40,528 nucleotides of DNA from Acetatifactor sp. (GCA_029055435.1 JAIDDH010000086.1:1-40528), one strand, 5' to 3'; counted from the stretch's first letter, positions 26,946 through 34,946 are shown. Translations and numbers: made by a program. Notes: generated by a model not told the origin, from the letters alone.

Positions 26946-27765
26946 TACCATTCGGTATTTTTTTATCAGTGTACAGTATGTGATTGATGAGCCAGCCGAG
27001 CAGAAATTCAAGCAGCTTTTGAAGATACTCCTCGGGATGTTCCTCGATCTCATTCAGATTCACATTCTCAAGTTTGTCGATGAAGGCTTCGTGCGCGCGT
27101 TTCTGCGCGTCGAGACCTTCGTAACGGATGCTTTCCATATATTCCTCTTCATCCCGGAAATGCTCTTTTGTGTATTCCTTCAGTTCCTGTAAGATTGCCA
27201 TGATCTTATCATAGCTTGAGGAGGAGTCAAAGGATTTGACCAGTTGATCCGCCCGCTCCACAATGCGGAACAATTCTCTGTGCTCTTTGTCGATCAGGTC
27301 GATTCCCACGAGATAATCGTCCGTGAATTCACAGGGATTTTCCCGAATCATCCACTCTTCCAGGGGCGGAAGCTTGCCGATGAGAATATCGCTGCCGAGA
27401 ATATGCCGGTAGAGCCATTTGGCGAGAAAAGCTACAAGATCGGTGAGAACATGCTGCTGGTCTTCAGTGTCATCGATATTGGCAAAATCGAATGCGAGGA
27501 TTTTTTCCCGGAAATAGGCGTGCTGGGAGCGCTGCAGAATCAGTTCGGGATCCCGTATTTTTTCCATGTATGCCTCTTCGTGCTCAAAATGCTGTTCTGC
27601 GTAGTTGTCAAGCTCCCCGATGATATCCTTCAATTGCCTGTATTGATCTTTCTGTATGTCTGCGGACGCCAGAGCGTAGGCTCGATTCAATAGTTCAAAA
27701 AGATATTCATGTTCCGCATCGATTTCTTTGATGCCTGTCCTGCAATCCTCCGTAAACTGAAACAT
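26935..27765 (-). CDS. Two-domain bacteriohemerythrin
   Basis: 276 residues with two hemerythrin domains (about 1-130 and 140-276). Each keeps the di-iron ligand pattern: IDAEHEYLF ... EQHFEHEEAYM ... HAYF ... RHILGSD, and IDKEHRELF ... KEHFRDEEEYM ... HEAF ... NHILYTD. Such proteins bind O2 or act as O2/NO/iron sensors or stores in anaerobes. The tandem form is less common than the single ~135-residue one. GGGGG lies before the ATG. It runs opposite to the VWA gene, and its last codons overlap that gene. Confidence 0.93.
   Translation of the reverse strand: MFQFTEDCRTGIKEIDAEHEYLFELLNRAYALASADIQKDQYRQLKDIIGELDNYAEQHFEHEEAYMEKIRDPELILQRSQHAYFREKILAFDFANIDDTEDQQHVLTDLVAFLAKWLYRHILGSDILIGKLPPLEEWMIRENPCEFTDDYLVGIDLIDKEHRELFRIVERADQLVKSFDSSSSYDKIMAILQELKEYTKEHFRDEEEYMESIRYEGLDAQKRAHEAFIDKLENVNLNEIEEHPEEYLQKLLEFLLGWLINHILYTDKKIPNGITY
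26944..26964 (+). terminator. Small terminator after the VWA gene
   Basis: ATACC (26945-26949) pairs with GGTAT (26954-26958) and is followed by TTTTTT. It lies inside the 3' coding end of the opposing hemerythrin gene. Confidence 0.45.
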
Positions 27766-27870
27766 CGAAAATCCCCCTTTTAATATTTATATTTGATTTA
27801 ATATATGTCAGAAGCAATGTATAAGTATTATAGGTCCAATGAGAATAGTAGTCAAGGCAGGGCTTTTAGC

Positions 27871-27899
27871 TTGACAGGATATGCAGAGTGTATTACAAT
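27871..27899 (+). promoter_or_regulatory. Near-consensus sigma-A promoter
   Basis: TTGACA (27871-27876) and TACAAT (27894-27899) have a 17-bp spacer. The leader to 28007 is about 100 nt and contains two small hairpins: 27926-27930 with 27937-27941, and 27942-27945 with 27950-27953, the second followed by TTTTT. Confidence 0.65.
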
Positions 27900-28006
27900 A
27901 ACAACATCTTTATTCAAGTTTTTCTATGGCGGTTCTGCCATGGCATTTATGCCTTTTTCCACATTAAAACAAAACAGAGAACTATTGGAACGAGGGAGGA
28001 TACAAT

Positions 28007-28252
28007 ATGTGTCAGGCAGTGGATGAGATGAGAAGTGATTGGAAAGCAGAAGGAAAGGCAGAAGGGAAAGCGGAAGGAAAAGCAGAATTCATTTTACAGC
28101 TTTTGTGCGACAAGGGAGAGGTTTCAGGAGATTTGACTGAGAAAATCATGGAGGAGAAGAATTTTGATACTTTGAATACATGGTTTCAGATAGCTGTCAG
28201 AGTTAAAACCGTTCAGCAGTTTGCAAGAGAAGCCGGTATAGAAATGGTATAG
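28007..28252 (+). CDS. Small orphan protein resembling the tail of Rpn/PD-(D/E)XK transposases
   Basis: 81 residues. It begins MCQAVDEMRSDW, then a WKAEGKAEGKAEGKAE charged repeat, then a helical tail (FILQLLCDKGEVSGDLTEKI ... FDTLNTWFQIAVRVKTVQQF). The repeat and the tail match the C-terminal part of the protein at 3756-4760, but the catalytic N-terminal domain is absent. GGGAGGATAC lies before the ATG and a near-consensus promoter lies further upstream, so it may be expressed. It could be a degraded transposase end or a deliberate small product of this family. Confidence 0.55.
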   Translation: MCQAVDEMRSDWKAEGKAEGKAEGKAEFILQLLCDKGEVSGDLTEKIMEEKNFDTLNTWFQIAVRVKTVQQFAREAGIEMV

Positions 28253-28279
28253 AAATGGCATAAAAATTCTAAAAGATTG

Positions 28280-28308
28280 TTGACAGCCCGGAAAACTCTT
28301 TGTATAAT
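28280..28308 (+). promoter_or_regulatory. tyrS T-box promoter (consensus)
   Basis: TTGACA (28280-28285) and TATAAT (28303-28308) are both perfect, with a 17-bp spacer. Confidence 0.85.
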
Positions 28309-28311
28309 GAG

Positions 28312-28676
28312 GAACATAACATCACAAAAAGTAATATCAGAGAAAGCGATGAAGAGAAGAAGTACCTATGTCTACAGGCTGACAGAGAGTTGCCGGTTGG
28401 TGAGAGGCGCAAGAAGGACAATGGGAAATACATCTCGGAGCAGCAAAGCTGAAATAGGAAATGAGAGGCCATGTTAGAAATCATTTCGGGCATGGAGGAA
28501 GAGAGTAGGTTTTGCCGGAGGCACCGATATCTGCCAGGGTATTGATGGATACTCATGATATGGATATATACTCATAGTATTGATGGATACTCACAAAGCT
28601 GCAGGGCGCGAGTCCTGTGGGAATTAAGGTGGTAACACGAGCGCAGGCCCGTCCTTTACAGGATGGGCTTTTTTTG
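28312..28676 (+). promoter_or_regulatory. T-box leader controlling tyrS (tyrosine specifier)
   Basis: The leader holds the Stem I signatures ACAGAGAG and GGTTGGTG. The likely specifier is UAC (28429-28431) within AAATACATCTCGGAG. The T-box sequence AAGGTGGTAACACG is at 28626-28639, and the terminator stem is at 28647-28655 with 28660-28668, followed by seven T. Uncharged tRNA-Tyr would stabilise the antiterminator and allow tyrS transcription. The segment between Stem I and the T-box contains repeated TATTGATGGATACTCA (28540-28555 and 28578-28593), which is not a standard T-box part. Confidence 0.92.
28647..28675 (+). terminator. T-box regulatory terminator
   Basis: A 9-bp stem with one G-T wobble (28647-28655 with 28660-28668) is followed by T7. 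It competes with the antiterminator that includes the T-box sequence. Confidence 0.88.
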
Positions 28677-28717
28677 TGTACACCTGCACACTAAAATCAA
28701 AAAAGGAGAGAAAGACA

Positions 28718-29941
28718 ATGACGGTATTTGACGAGTTAAAGGCCAGAGGACTTCTGGCACAGCTCACGGACGAGGAGGAGATCAAGGAGCTGGTCAACAA
28801 TGGAAAGGCGGTGTTTTACATCGGCTTTGACCCCACGGCGGACAGTCTGCATGTGGGACATTTCATGGCGCTGTGTCTGATGAAGCGGCTTCAGATGGCG
28901 GGCAACAAACCTATCGCGCTGATCGGAGGCGGGACTGCCATGATCGGCGACCCTTCCGGGCGCACAGACATGCGAAATATGATGACTACGGAGCTCATCG
29001 ATCACAACTGCGAGTGTTTTAAGAAGCAGATGAGCAAGTTCATTGAGTTTGGTGAGGGGAAGGCCATGATGGTGAACAATGCCGACTGGCTGAGGGATTT
29101 GAATTATATTGAATTCATCCGTGACATTGGAGCACATTTCTCCGTGAACCGTATGCTCACCGCAGAGTGCTATAAGCAGCGTATGGAGAAGGGGTTGAGC
29201 TTTCTGGAGTTCAACTACATGATCATGCAGAGCTATGATTTTCTGTGTCTGTATGAGAAATACGGCTGTAACATGCAGTTTGGGGGCGATGACCAGTGGA
29301 GCAATATGCTTGGCGGCACAGAGCTTATCCGCAGAAAGCTGGGCAAGGACGCCTATGCCATGACCATCACGCTGCTCTTAAACTCCGAGGGCAAAAAGAT
29401 GGGAAAGACCCAGAAGGGAGCAGTGTGGCTTGACCCCGAGAAGACCTCGCCCTTCGAGTTCTATCAGTACTGGAGAAATGTAGGGGATGCGGACGTGCTG
29501 AAATGTCTGCGCATGCTGACATTCCTGCCGCTGGAGCAGATTGATGAGATGGATAAATGGGAGGGCAGCCAGCTCAATCAGGCTAAAGAAATCCTGGCTT
29601 ATGAGCTCACCAAGATGATACACGGGGAGGAGGAAGCCGTGCGGGCACAGGAGAGCGCCAGAGCATTGTTTGCGGGAGGAAATGCCGCCGAGATGCCCAC
29701 TTATGAGCTCACAGAGTCCGACTTCCTGGATGGCAGAATAGATATTCTGGGTGTGCTTGCGGCTTCCGGGCTCACGGCCTCACGCTCCGAGGCGAGACGT
29801 GCAGTGGAACAGGGCGGCGTCACAGTGGATGGAGAGAAGGTCTCGGATGTCAAGACGGCTTACGCGCCGGAACAGTTTGCCGGAGAGGGCATCGTAGTCA
29901 AGCGCGGCAAGAAAAACTTCAAGAGAATCGTGATGAAATAG
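28718..29941 (+). CDS. tyrS: Tyrosyl-tRNA synthetase
   Basis: 407 residues from ATG 28718, with AAAAGGAGAG upstream; an in-frame ATG at 28676 lies in the terminator tail and is not credible. The class I motifs are HVGH (45-48) and KMGKT (227-231). Tyrosine-binding blocks include [15 protein letters not shown] and [11 protein letters not shown] ... [10 protein letters not shown]-terminal S4-like RNA-binding domain begins near 335 ([20 protein letters not shown]). The gene is controlled by the T-box leader. Confidence 0.97.
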   Translation: MTVFDELKARGLLAQLTDEEEIKELVNNGKAVFYIGFDPTADSLHVGHFMALCLMKRLQMAGNKPIALIGGGTAMIGDPSGRTDMRNMMTTELIDHNCECFKKQMSKFIEFGEGKAMMVNNADWLRDLNYIEFIRDIGAHFSVNRMLTAECYKQRMEKGLSFLEFNYMIMQSYDFLCLYEKYGCNMQFGGDDQWSNMLGGTELIRRKLGKDAYAMTITLLLNSEGKKMGKTQKGAVWLDPEKTSPFEFYQYWRNVGDADVLKCLRMLTFLPLEQIDEMDKWEGSQLNQAKEILAYELTKMIHGEEEAVRAQESARALFAGGNAAEMPTYELTESDFLDGRIDILGVLAASGLTASRSEARRAVEQGGVTVDGEKVSDVKTAYAPEQFAGEGIVVKRGKKNFKRIVMK

Positions 29942-29969
29942 CATTCTTTCAGAACCTCCTGCGTATACT
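29941..29969 (+). promoter_or_regulatory. Possible sigma-E promoter for spoIVA
   Basis: GCATTCT (29941-29947) and CGTATACT (29962-29969), 14 bp apart, resemble the sigma-E -35 and -10 elements (about 5 of 7 and 6 of 8 matches by eye). spoIVA is a sigma-E gene in B. subtilis. Transcription would start near 29976, inside the hairpin. Confidence 0.35.
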
Positions 29970-29993
29970 GTAACAGTATCGGCAGGAGGTTTT
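29953..29993 (+). terminator. tyrS terminator hairpin that also covers the spoIVA ribosome binding site
   Basis: AACCTCCTGC (29953-29962) pairs with GCAGGAGGTT (29982-29991), and inner ATACTG pairs with CAGTAT (29965-29970 with 29974-29979). TT follows, then the spoIVA ATG at 29997. The 3' arm contains the AGGAGG site for spoIVA. Confidence 0.65.
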
Positions 29994-29996
29994 GTT

Positions 29997-31481
29997 ATGG
30001 ATTATGCATCAAATCATACATACGATTTGTATTCCGACATACAGAGGCGGACCGGAGGCGAAATCTATATAGGCGTACTGGGTCCTGTGCGTACCGGGAA
30101 ATCCACCTTCATCAAGCGGTTCATGGATGAGATGGTGTTGCCCAATATGGAGGATGAGCATGCGCTCGCCAGAGCCATGGATGAACTGCCCCAGAGCGCG
30201 GGCGGAAAGACCATCACCACCACCGAGCCCAAATTCATTCCTAATGAGGCTGCGAAAATCAAATTAAACGGCGACGTGGAGCTTCGGGTGCGCCTCATCG
30301 ACTGCGTGGGATATATGGTGGACGGTGCGGCGGGACATCTGGAGGAAGATCAGGAACGCATGGTGAAAACTCCATGGTTTGAGGAGGAGATCCCTTTCAC
30401 CCAGGCTGCGGAGATCGGGACTGACAAGGTGATGAATGATCACTCCACCATCGGTCTTGTGGTGACCACGGACGGCAGCTTCTCGGAGATTCCAAGGAGC
30501 AGCTATATTGAGGCGGAGGAGAGAACCATCAATGCCCTGCAGCGCATACATAAACCGTTTCTGGTGCTCTTAAACAGTCAGAAGCCCTATTCCGAAGATA
30601 CGAAGCGGCTGGCGGAGGAGATGGAGAGCAAATACAATGTCTCGGTGCTGCCCGTCAATTGTGAGCAGCTGAAAAAGGAAGATATACACGAGATTTTGGA
30701 GCATGTGCTGTATGAGTTCCCTATCTCTGCCATGGAATTCTATATGCCCAAGTGGGTGGAAATGCTGCCCGGTGACAATCGGATGAAGCAGGAGATTATA
30801 GAGTGCGTGAGAACGCTCATGAAGGATTATGAGCGCATCCGGGATGTGTTGGAGCGCCCGGTGCAGATGGAGAGCGACTATGTGAAGCGCTGTAAGATGG
30901 ACGGAATTCATCTGGACAATGGTGTTATCCGCGTTCAAATGGATGTGGATGAAGCTTACTATTACGAGATGCTCTCGGAGATGATCGGTGAGAAGATTCA
31001 GGATGAGTACCAGTTGATTGAAAAACTGCGTGAATTTTCCGCTATGCAGAAGGAGTATTCCAAGGTGCTGCACGCTGTGAATATGGTGCGCGGCAAAGGC
31101 TATGGCGTGGTGACGCCCGAGAAGGATGAAATCCGCCTGGAGAAGCCGGAGCTGATACGTCATGGCAATAAATTCGGCGTGAAGATCAAAGCTATCAGTC
31201 CCTCCATCCACATGATCCGCGCTAATATCGAGACGGAGATCGCCCCTATTGTGGGGAGCGAACAGCAGGCGGAAGATCTGGTGCGCTACATCAATCAGGC
31301 GGATATGGAGGAGAGCATCTGGGATACCAATATATTTGGCAAGACAGTGGAGCAGCTGGTAAACGATGGCATCACCACCAAGGTATCTTCCATCGGGGAT
31401 GACAGCCAGCTCAAGCTTCAGGATACCATGCAGAAGATCGTAAATGATTCCAACGGCGGTATGGTGTGTATCATCATCTAA
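29997..31481 (+). CDS. spoIVA: Stage IV sporulation protein A (spore coat morphogenetic ATPase)
   Basis: 494 residues, full family length. Walker A is GPVRTGKST (29-37). Other family blocks are SAGGKTITTTEPKFIPNEA, VRLIDCVGYMVDGA and LGLVVTTDGSFSEIPR-like IGLVVTTDGS. The C-terminus ends with hydrophobic GGMVCIII, as needed for anchoring to the forespore through SpoVM in B. subtilis. SpoIVA polymerises with ATP hydrolysis to form the coat base. Its presence marks the organism as a spore former. AGGAGG lies 7 bp before the ATG and is buried in the upstream hairpin. Confidence 0.97.
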   Translation: MDYASNHTYDLYSDIQRRTGGEIYIGVLGPVRTGKSTFIKRFMDEMVLPNMEDEHALARAMDELPQSAGGKTITTTEPKFIPNEAAKIKLNGDVELRVRLIDCVGYMVDGAAGHLEEDQERMVKTPWFEEEIPFTQAAEIGTDKVMNDHSTIGLVVTTDGSFSEIPRSSYIEAEERTINALQRIHKPFLVLLNSQKPYSEDTKRLAEEMESKYNVSVLPVNCEQLKKEDIHEILEHVLYEFPISAMEFYMPKWVEMLPGDNRMKQEIIECVRTLMKDYERIRDVLERPVQMESDYVKRCKMDGIHLDNGVIRVQMDVDEAYYYEMLSEMIGEKIQDEYQLIEKLREFSAMQKEYSKVLHAVNMVRGKGYGVVTPEKDEIRLEKPELIRHGNKFGVKIKAISPSIHMIRANIETEIAPIVGSEQQAEDLVRYINQADMEESIWDTNIFGKTVEQLVNDGITTKVSSIGDDSQLKLQDTMQKIVNDSNGGMVCIII

Positions 31482-31545
31482 GGCTGTGGATTCCTTATCA
31501 GATAACGGATATTGCGCTTTGAGAGTGGTCCTTATGTTTCAGAAA

Positions 31546-31590
31546 AGCCTGTGGGCGGACGGTGTACCCGTTTCGCCCATGGGCTTTTTT
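31546..31590 (+). terminator. Terminator after spoIVA
   Basis: A 12-bp stem with two G-T wobbles (31546-31557 with 31574-31585) is followed by a run of six T (31585-31590). Confidence 0.75.
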
Positions 31591-31612
31591 GCGGATAGAA
31601 TCTCCGATTTGC

Positions 31613-31641
31613 TTGATGCTTTAGAGTGACTTGTATATAAT
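31613..31641 (+). promoter_or_regulatory. Promoter for the immunity-like / DUF285 operon
   Basis: TTGATG (31613-31618) and TATAAT (31636-31641) are spaced by 17 bp, 41 bp upstream of the small gene at 31683. Confidence 0.6.
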
Positions 31642-31682
31642 ATAACAATACAAGTATATAGGATTGATGAGGAGGCAGCAAT

Positions 31683-31934
31683 ATGGAAGAGAAACTATCG
31701 AGGGAAGAACTCGTTGATTTGGTGGAAACAATTATGAGTGTGCATGATAAAAAGACTGGGAGACTATTGACAGAAGAAGAACACCATGCGTTAGTTATAA
31801 AATTCAAGAAAGGAATCAAGCACCCGGGAGGAAGTGATTTAATCTATTATCCGCAATTGGTTGGTCTGCCTAAAGAGCCTACTGTTGATGAAATTGTAGA
31901 CTTGGCAATGAAGGGTGTTTCTGTGGAAAAATAG
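31683..31934 (+). CDS. Colicin-E/pyocin-type immunity-like protein
   Basis: 83 residues, about the size of Im2/Im7/Im9. The segment KHPGGSDLIYYPQLVG closely matches the family hallmark HPSGSDLIYYP of DNase-colicin immunity proteins, and the flanking helices (SREELVDLVETIM; TVDEIVDLAMKGV) fit the four-helix fold. These proteins bind and block a cognate HNH nuclease toxin. No such toxin gene is in the window. GAGGAGGCAG lies before the ATG. The stop codon is followed at once by the GTG start of the next gene, so the two are probably translated together. Confidence 0.82.
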   Translation: MEEKLSREELVDLVETIMSVHDKKTGRLLTEEEHHALVIKFKKGIKHPGGSDLIYYPQLVGLPKEPTVDEIVDLAMKGVSVEK

Positions 31935-33650
31935 GTGTTAAAGCAAAACAAAAAAGAAATCAAAAAAGAAATCATAGTGATAGGCGGAGCATTGGCTTGT
32001 ATGCTTTTTGCAGCGCTGGTGGTTAGTAAGCTTTATCTGCCGGAGAATAGGGAGCTGTCCATGCAGGAAGTGGAGTTTTCAGAAATATCTGAAGGAGAAG
32101 AAATTGAGAATGCGGCAGGCGTTAAGAGCGAGGACATTGCCGGCGGAACTGATAAAAATATCATATGGAGAATTGACGCGGATGGAAAGCTGACGGTGGA
32201 GGGAACAGGGGAATTTTCCAGTTTATCCGTCAAGCCTTGGGATAGTGAGCGGGAGAAGATTAAATCTGCAGTGGTTCGTGTAACAGGATTAAAAAATGCA
32301 AGCTATATGTTCTGCCATTGCAGTAACCTGAGAAGTGTGGATCTGAGCGGTTTTGACACCAGCAGTGTAACTGATATGCATGCAATGTTTTATGACTGCA
32401 GTGGGTTGACAAGTGTGGATCTGAGCAGTCTTGACACGCATAATGTGATCGATATGTTCGAGATGTTCAGTCATTGCAGTAGCCTGACCAGTCTGAATAT
32501 AAGTGGCTTTGACACCGGCAGTGTAACTGATATGCGTTATATGTTCAGTGATTGCAGTAGTCTGATCAGTCTGGATTTGAGTGGCTTTGACACGCACAGT
32601 GTGACCGATATGAGCTGGATGTTTTCCGGTTGCAGTGGGTTGACAAGTCTTGATATAAAAGGTTTTGATACCAGCAGTGTGATAGATATGACTTGGATGT
32701 TTCAGGATTGCAGGAGTCTGACGAGTTTAGATGTGAGCAGTTTTGATACCGGCAGTGTAACAGAGATGACGGGGATGTTCCGTAACTGCCGTAGTCTGAC
32801 CAGTCTCGATTTGAGTAATTTTGACACGGGCAGCGTGACGTCTATGAACGGGATGTTTTTGAATTGCAGCAGGCTGACCAGTGTGGATGTGAGCAGTTTT
32901 GACACACATAGTGTAACATCTATGAGCTATATGTTCAGCGACTGTAATGGTCTGACCAGTGTGGATATGAGCAGTTTTGACACACATAGTGTAATATCTA
33001 TGAGCTATATGTTCAGTGACTGTAATGGTCTGACAAGCGTGGATGTGAGCAGTTTTGACACCGGCAGTGTGACAGATATAAATGGTATGTTTGAGAACTG
33101 TCGCGATTTGAAAAATATAGATTTGAGTAGCTTTGATACGGGCAGCGTGCGAGAGATGAGATGGATGTTTTATGGCTGCATGAGTCTGACGAGATTAGAT
33201 TTGAGTAACTTTGACACAAGCAGTGTGACCGATATGAGCTGGATGTTTTATGACTGCAGTAGTCTGACAAGTCTGGATCTGAGCGGCTTTGATACCGGTA
33301 GTGTGACCAATATGGGTAATATGTTTCATAATTGCAGTAGTCTGAGCAGTCTGGATTTGAGTGGATTTGACGCGGGCAGTGTGACATATATGAATGGGAT
33401 GTTTACGGGCTGCAGTAAGCTGTCAACAATTTGTATACCATATAATATTCCGGCGCTTTCAGCCAGTGGTACAGCCGCTTTGCCCACCGCTGCACAAGCG
33501 GTCCTGCCCGCCGCTGCAGAGACCGATGTCTGGTATGATGTTGCCGCAAATACCTACATAACATTGCCTGAAGAACTGGATCATAGTATTATTCTTGCCA
33601 AAAACAGAATACCTGATGCCACGAAGGTTCAGCTTACAGGTGATAAATGA
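31935..33650 (+). CDS. Membrane-anchored DUF285 repeat protein A
   Basis: 571 residues from a GTG that abuts the preceding stop codon; no clear Shine-Dalgarno site is present, so coupling to the upstream gene is likely. An uncleaved-looking signal anchor (IIVIGGALACMLFAALVVS, about 13-31) is followed by an acidic linker and a leading domain (NIIWRIDADGKLTVEGTGEF). About 14 DUF285 repeats of 26 residues come next. The cap STICIPYNIPAL ... DVWYDVAANTYITLPEELD ends the protein. This predicts a protein held in the membrane with the repeats outside. The role is unknown; relatives are linked to adhesion. Confidence 0.88.
   Translation: MLKQNKKEIKKEIIVIGGALACMLFAALVVSKLYLPENRELSMQEVEFSEISEGEEIENAAGVKSEDIAGGTDKNIIWRIDADGKLTVEGTGEFSSLSVKPWDSEREKIKSAVVRVTGLKNASYMFCHCSNLRSVDLSGFDTSSVTDMHAMFYDCSGLTSVDLSSLDTHNVIDMFEMFSHCSSLTSLNISGFDTGSVTDMRYMFSDCSSLISLDLSGFDTHSVTDMSWMFSGCSGLTSLDIKGFDTSSVIDMTWMFQDCRSLTSLDVSSFDTGSVTEMTGMFRNCRSLTSLDLSNFDTGSVTSMNGMFLNCSRLTSVDVSSFDTHSVTSMSYMFSDCNGLTSVDMSSFDTHSVISMSYMFSDCNGLTSVDVSSFDTGSVTDINGMFENCRDLKNIDLSSFDTGSVREMRWMFYGCMSLTRLDLSNFDTSSVTDMSWMFYDCSSLTSLDLSGFDTGSVTNMGNMFHNCSSLSSLDLSGFDAGSVTYMNGMFTGCSKLSTICIPYNIPALSASGTAALPTAAQAVLPAAAETDVWYDVAANTYITLPEELDHSIILAKNRIPDATKVQLTGDK
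32337..33415 (+). repeat. Tandem 78-bp DUF285 coding repeats
   Basis: About 14 units of 78 bp encode the 26-residue repeats of protein A. Units 32886-32963 and 32964-33041 differ at only about five positions, a sign of recent unit duplication. The period and coding frame exclude a CRISPR array. Confidence 0.88.
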
Positions 33651-33675
33651 TTCTATGTTGAGGAAGCGTGTCGGG

Positions 33676-34797
33676 ATGCACAGAAAGAGAAAAAATAAGT
33701 ACAAGGAAATCAGAGCGGTAGGTGTAGTGTTGTTTTGGATGTTTTTCGGAGCGCTGGTGCTTAGCCTGCTTTGTCCGCTGGAGGATACGGGAATATCCGT
33801 ACAGGAAGTAGATCCTTCAGAAATGCTTGAGGGAGAAGGAATTGGGGATGCAGCGGCTGGCGTTGAGAGAGAGGACATTGCCGGCGGCACCGATAAAAAT
33901 ATCACATGGCGAATTGACGCGGATGGAAAGCTGACGGTGGAGGGAACGGGGGAGTTTTCCGGTTCCGACTTAAAGCCTTGGTATAGTGAGCGGGAGAAGA
34001 TTAAATCTGCAGTGGTTCGTGTAACCGGATTAAAAGATGCAGGCTATATGTTTTATCACTGCAATGAAATGGTAAGTGTGGATCTGAGCGGCTTTGATAC
34101 TCATGATGTAACAAATATGAGCTCAATGTTCTCCGGCTGCCGCAGCCTGACCAGTGTGGATCTGAGTGGCTTTGACACAAGCAGCGTGACCGATATGAGT
34201 TTTATGTTTATTGACTGCAGTGGGTTGACAAGTGTGAATCTGAGTGGCTTTGACACAAGCAGCGTGACAAATATGTGTTATATGTTTCAGAACTGCCGTA
34301 GTCTGACCAGTCTGGATTTGAGTGGCTTTGACACGCATAGTGTGACCGATATGAGCTGGATGTTTCAGACGTGTATTAGCCTGACGAGTTTAGATGTAAG
34401 TAGCTTTGACACAGGCAATGTAACAGATATGGTAGGTATGTTTTGTAACTGCAGCAGTCTGACAAGTTTAGATTTGAGTGGTTTTGACACCAGCTGTGTA
34501 ACCGATATGAGATTTATGTTTAATAACTGTCGCAGCCTGACAAGCGTGGATTTGAGCAGCTTTGATACAGGCAATGTGACCGATATGCACCGTATGCTTT
34601 ATGGTTGCAGCAGTCTGTCAACAATTTGTATACCATATAATGTTCCGACGCTTCCCAGTTGGTCAGCAGCTGTCCTGCCCACTGCTGCAGAGACTGATGT
34701 CTGGTATGATGCTGCCGGAAATACCTATACAACATTGCCTGAAGAACTGGATTATAGTATTATTCTTGCCAAAAACAGAATACCTGATGACATGTAG
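33676..34797 (+). CDS. Membrane-anchored DUF285 repeat protein B
   Basis: 373 residues. The ATG at 33676 is chosen because GAGGAAG lies 9 bp upstream; in-frame ATGs at 33655 and 33595 extend toward or into the previous gene. A basic N-terminus (MHRKRKNKYKEIR) and a membrane segment (VGVVLFWMFFGALVLSLL) lead to an acidic linker and a leading domain nearly identical to that of protein A (DKNITWRIDADGKLTVEGTG). About seven DUF285 repeats follow, then the cap STICIPYNVPTL ... DVWYDAAGNTYTTLPEELDY. It is a shorter paralogue of protein A, 25 bp downstream in the same operon. Confidence 0.88.
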   Translation: MHRKRKNKYKEIRAVGVVLFWMFFGALVLSLLCPLEDTGISVQEVDPSEMLEGEGIGDAAAGVEREDIAGGTDKNITWRIDADGKLTVEGTGEFSGSDLKPWYSEREKIKSAVVRVTGLKDAGYMFYHCNEMVSVDLSGFDTHDVTNMSSMFSGCRSLTSVDLSGFDTSSVTDMSFMFIDCSGLTSVNLSGFDTSSVTNMCYMFQNCRSLTSLDLSGFDTHSVTDMSWMFQTCISLTSLDVSSFDTGNVTDMVGMFCNCSSLTSLDLSGFDTSCVTDMRFMFNNCRSLTSVDLSSFDTGNVTDMHRMLYGCSSLSTICIPYNVPTLPSWSAAVLPTAAETDVWYDAAGNTYTTLPEELDYSIILAKNRIPDDM

Positions 34798-34880
34798 TAC
34801 CAGCTTACCGGGAAAGCAAAAAAAGATATTAATATTTAGAGATATATGCTATAATATTTTCTATAAACATATTTTATCCC

Positions 34881-34929
34881 CGCAAGCAATGAGCCGATCG
34901 GATATGCCTGCAGAAGGGCGATTAGCTTA
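34881..34929. repeat. Dispersed motif, copy 1
   Basis: AGCAAT (34885-34890) and ATCGGATATGC (34897-34907) recur in the same order, spacing and orientation at 38666-38688. On the minus strand the motif can form a short stem (AGGCA/TGCTT) around a loop containing CCGATCGG. It lies just before the EAL gene. Confidence 0.45.
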
Positions 34930-34946
34930 TGGAAGGAAATGAGTAA

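Noticed and set aside
27805..28026. Possible 73-residue gene before the orphan GKAEG-tail gene
   Set aside because: No ribosome binding site, no recognisable composition, and a strong promoter lies in its middle.
32289..33387. Several open minus-strand frames across the DUF285 region
   Set aside because: They arise from the 78-bp coding repeat read on the other strand; there are no ribosome binding sites and no family features.
32337..33415. CRISPR-like periodic repeats
   Set aside because: The period is 78 bp with no unique spacers, and all units are in one coding frame.
34881..34946. c-di-GMP riboswitch in front of the EAL gene
   Set aside because: The segment lacks the conserved GEMM core sequences; only the dispersed motif is visible.
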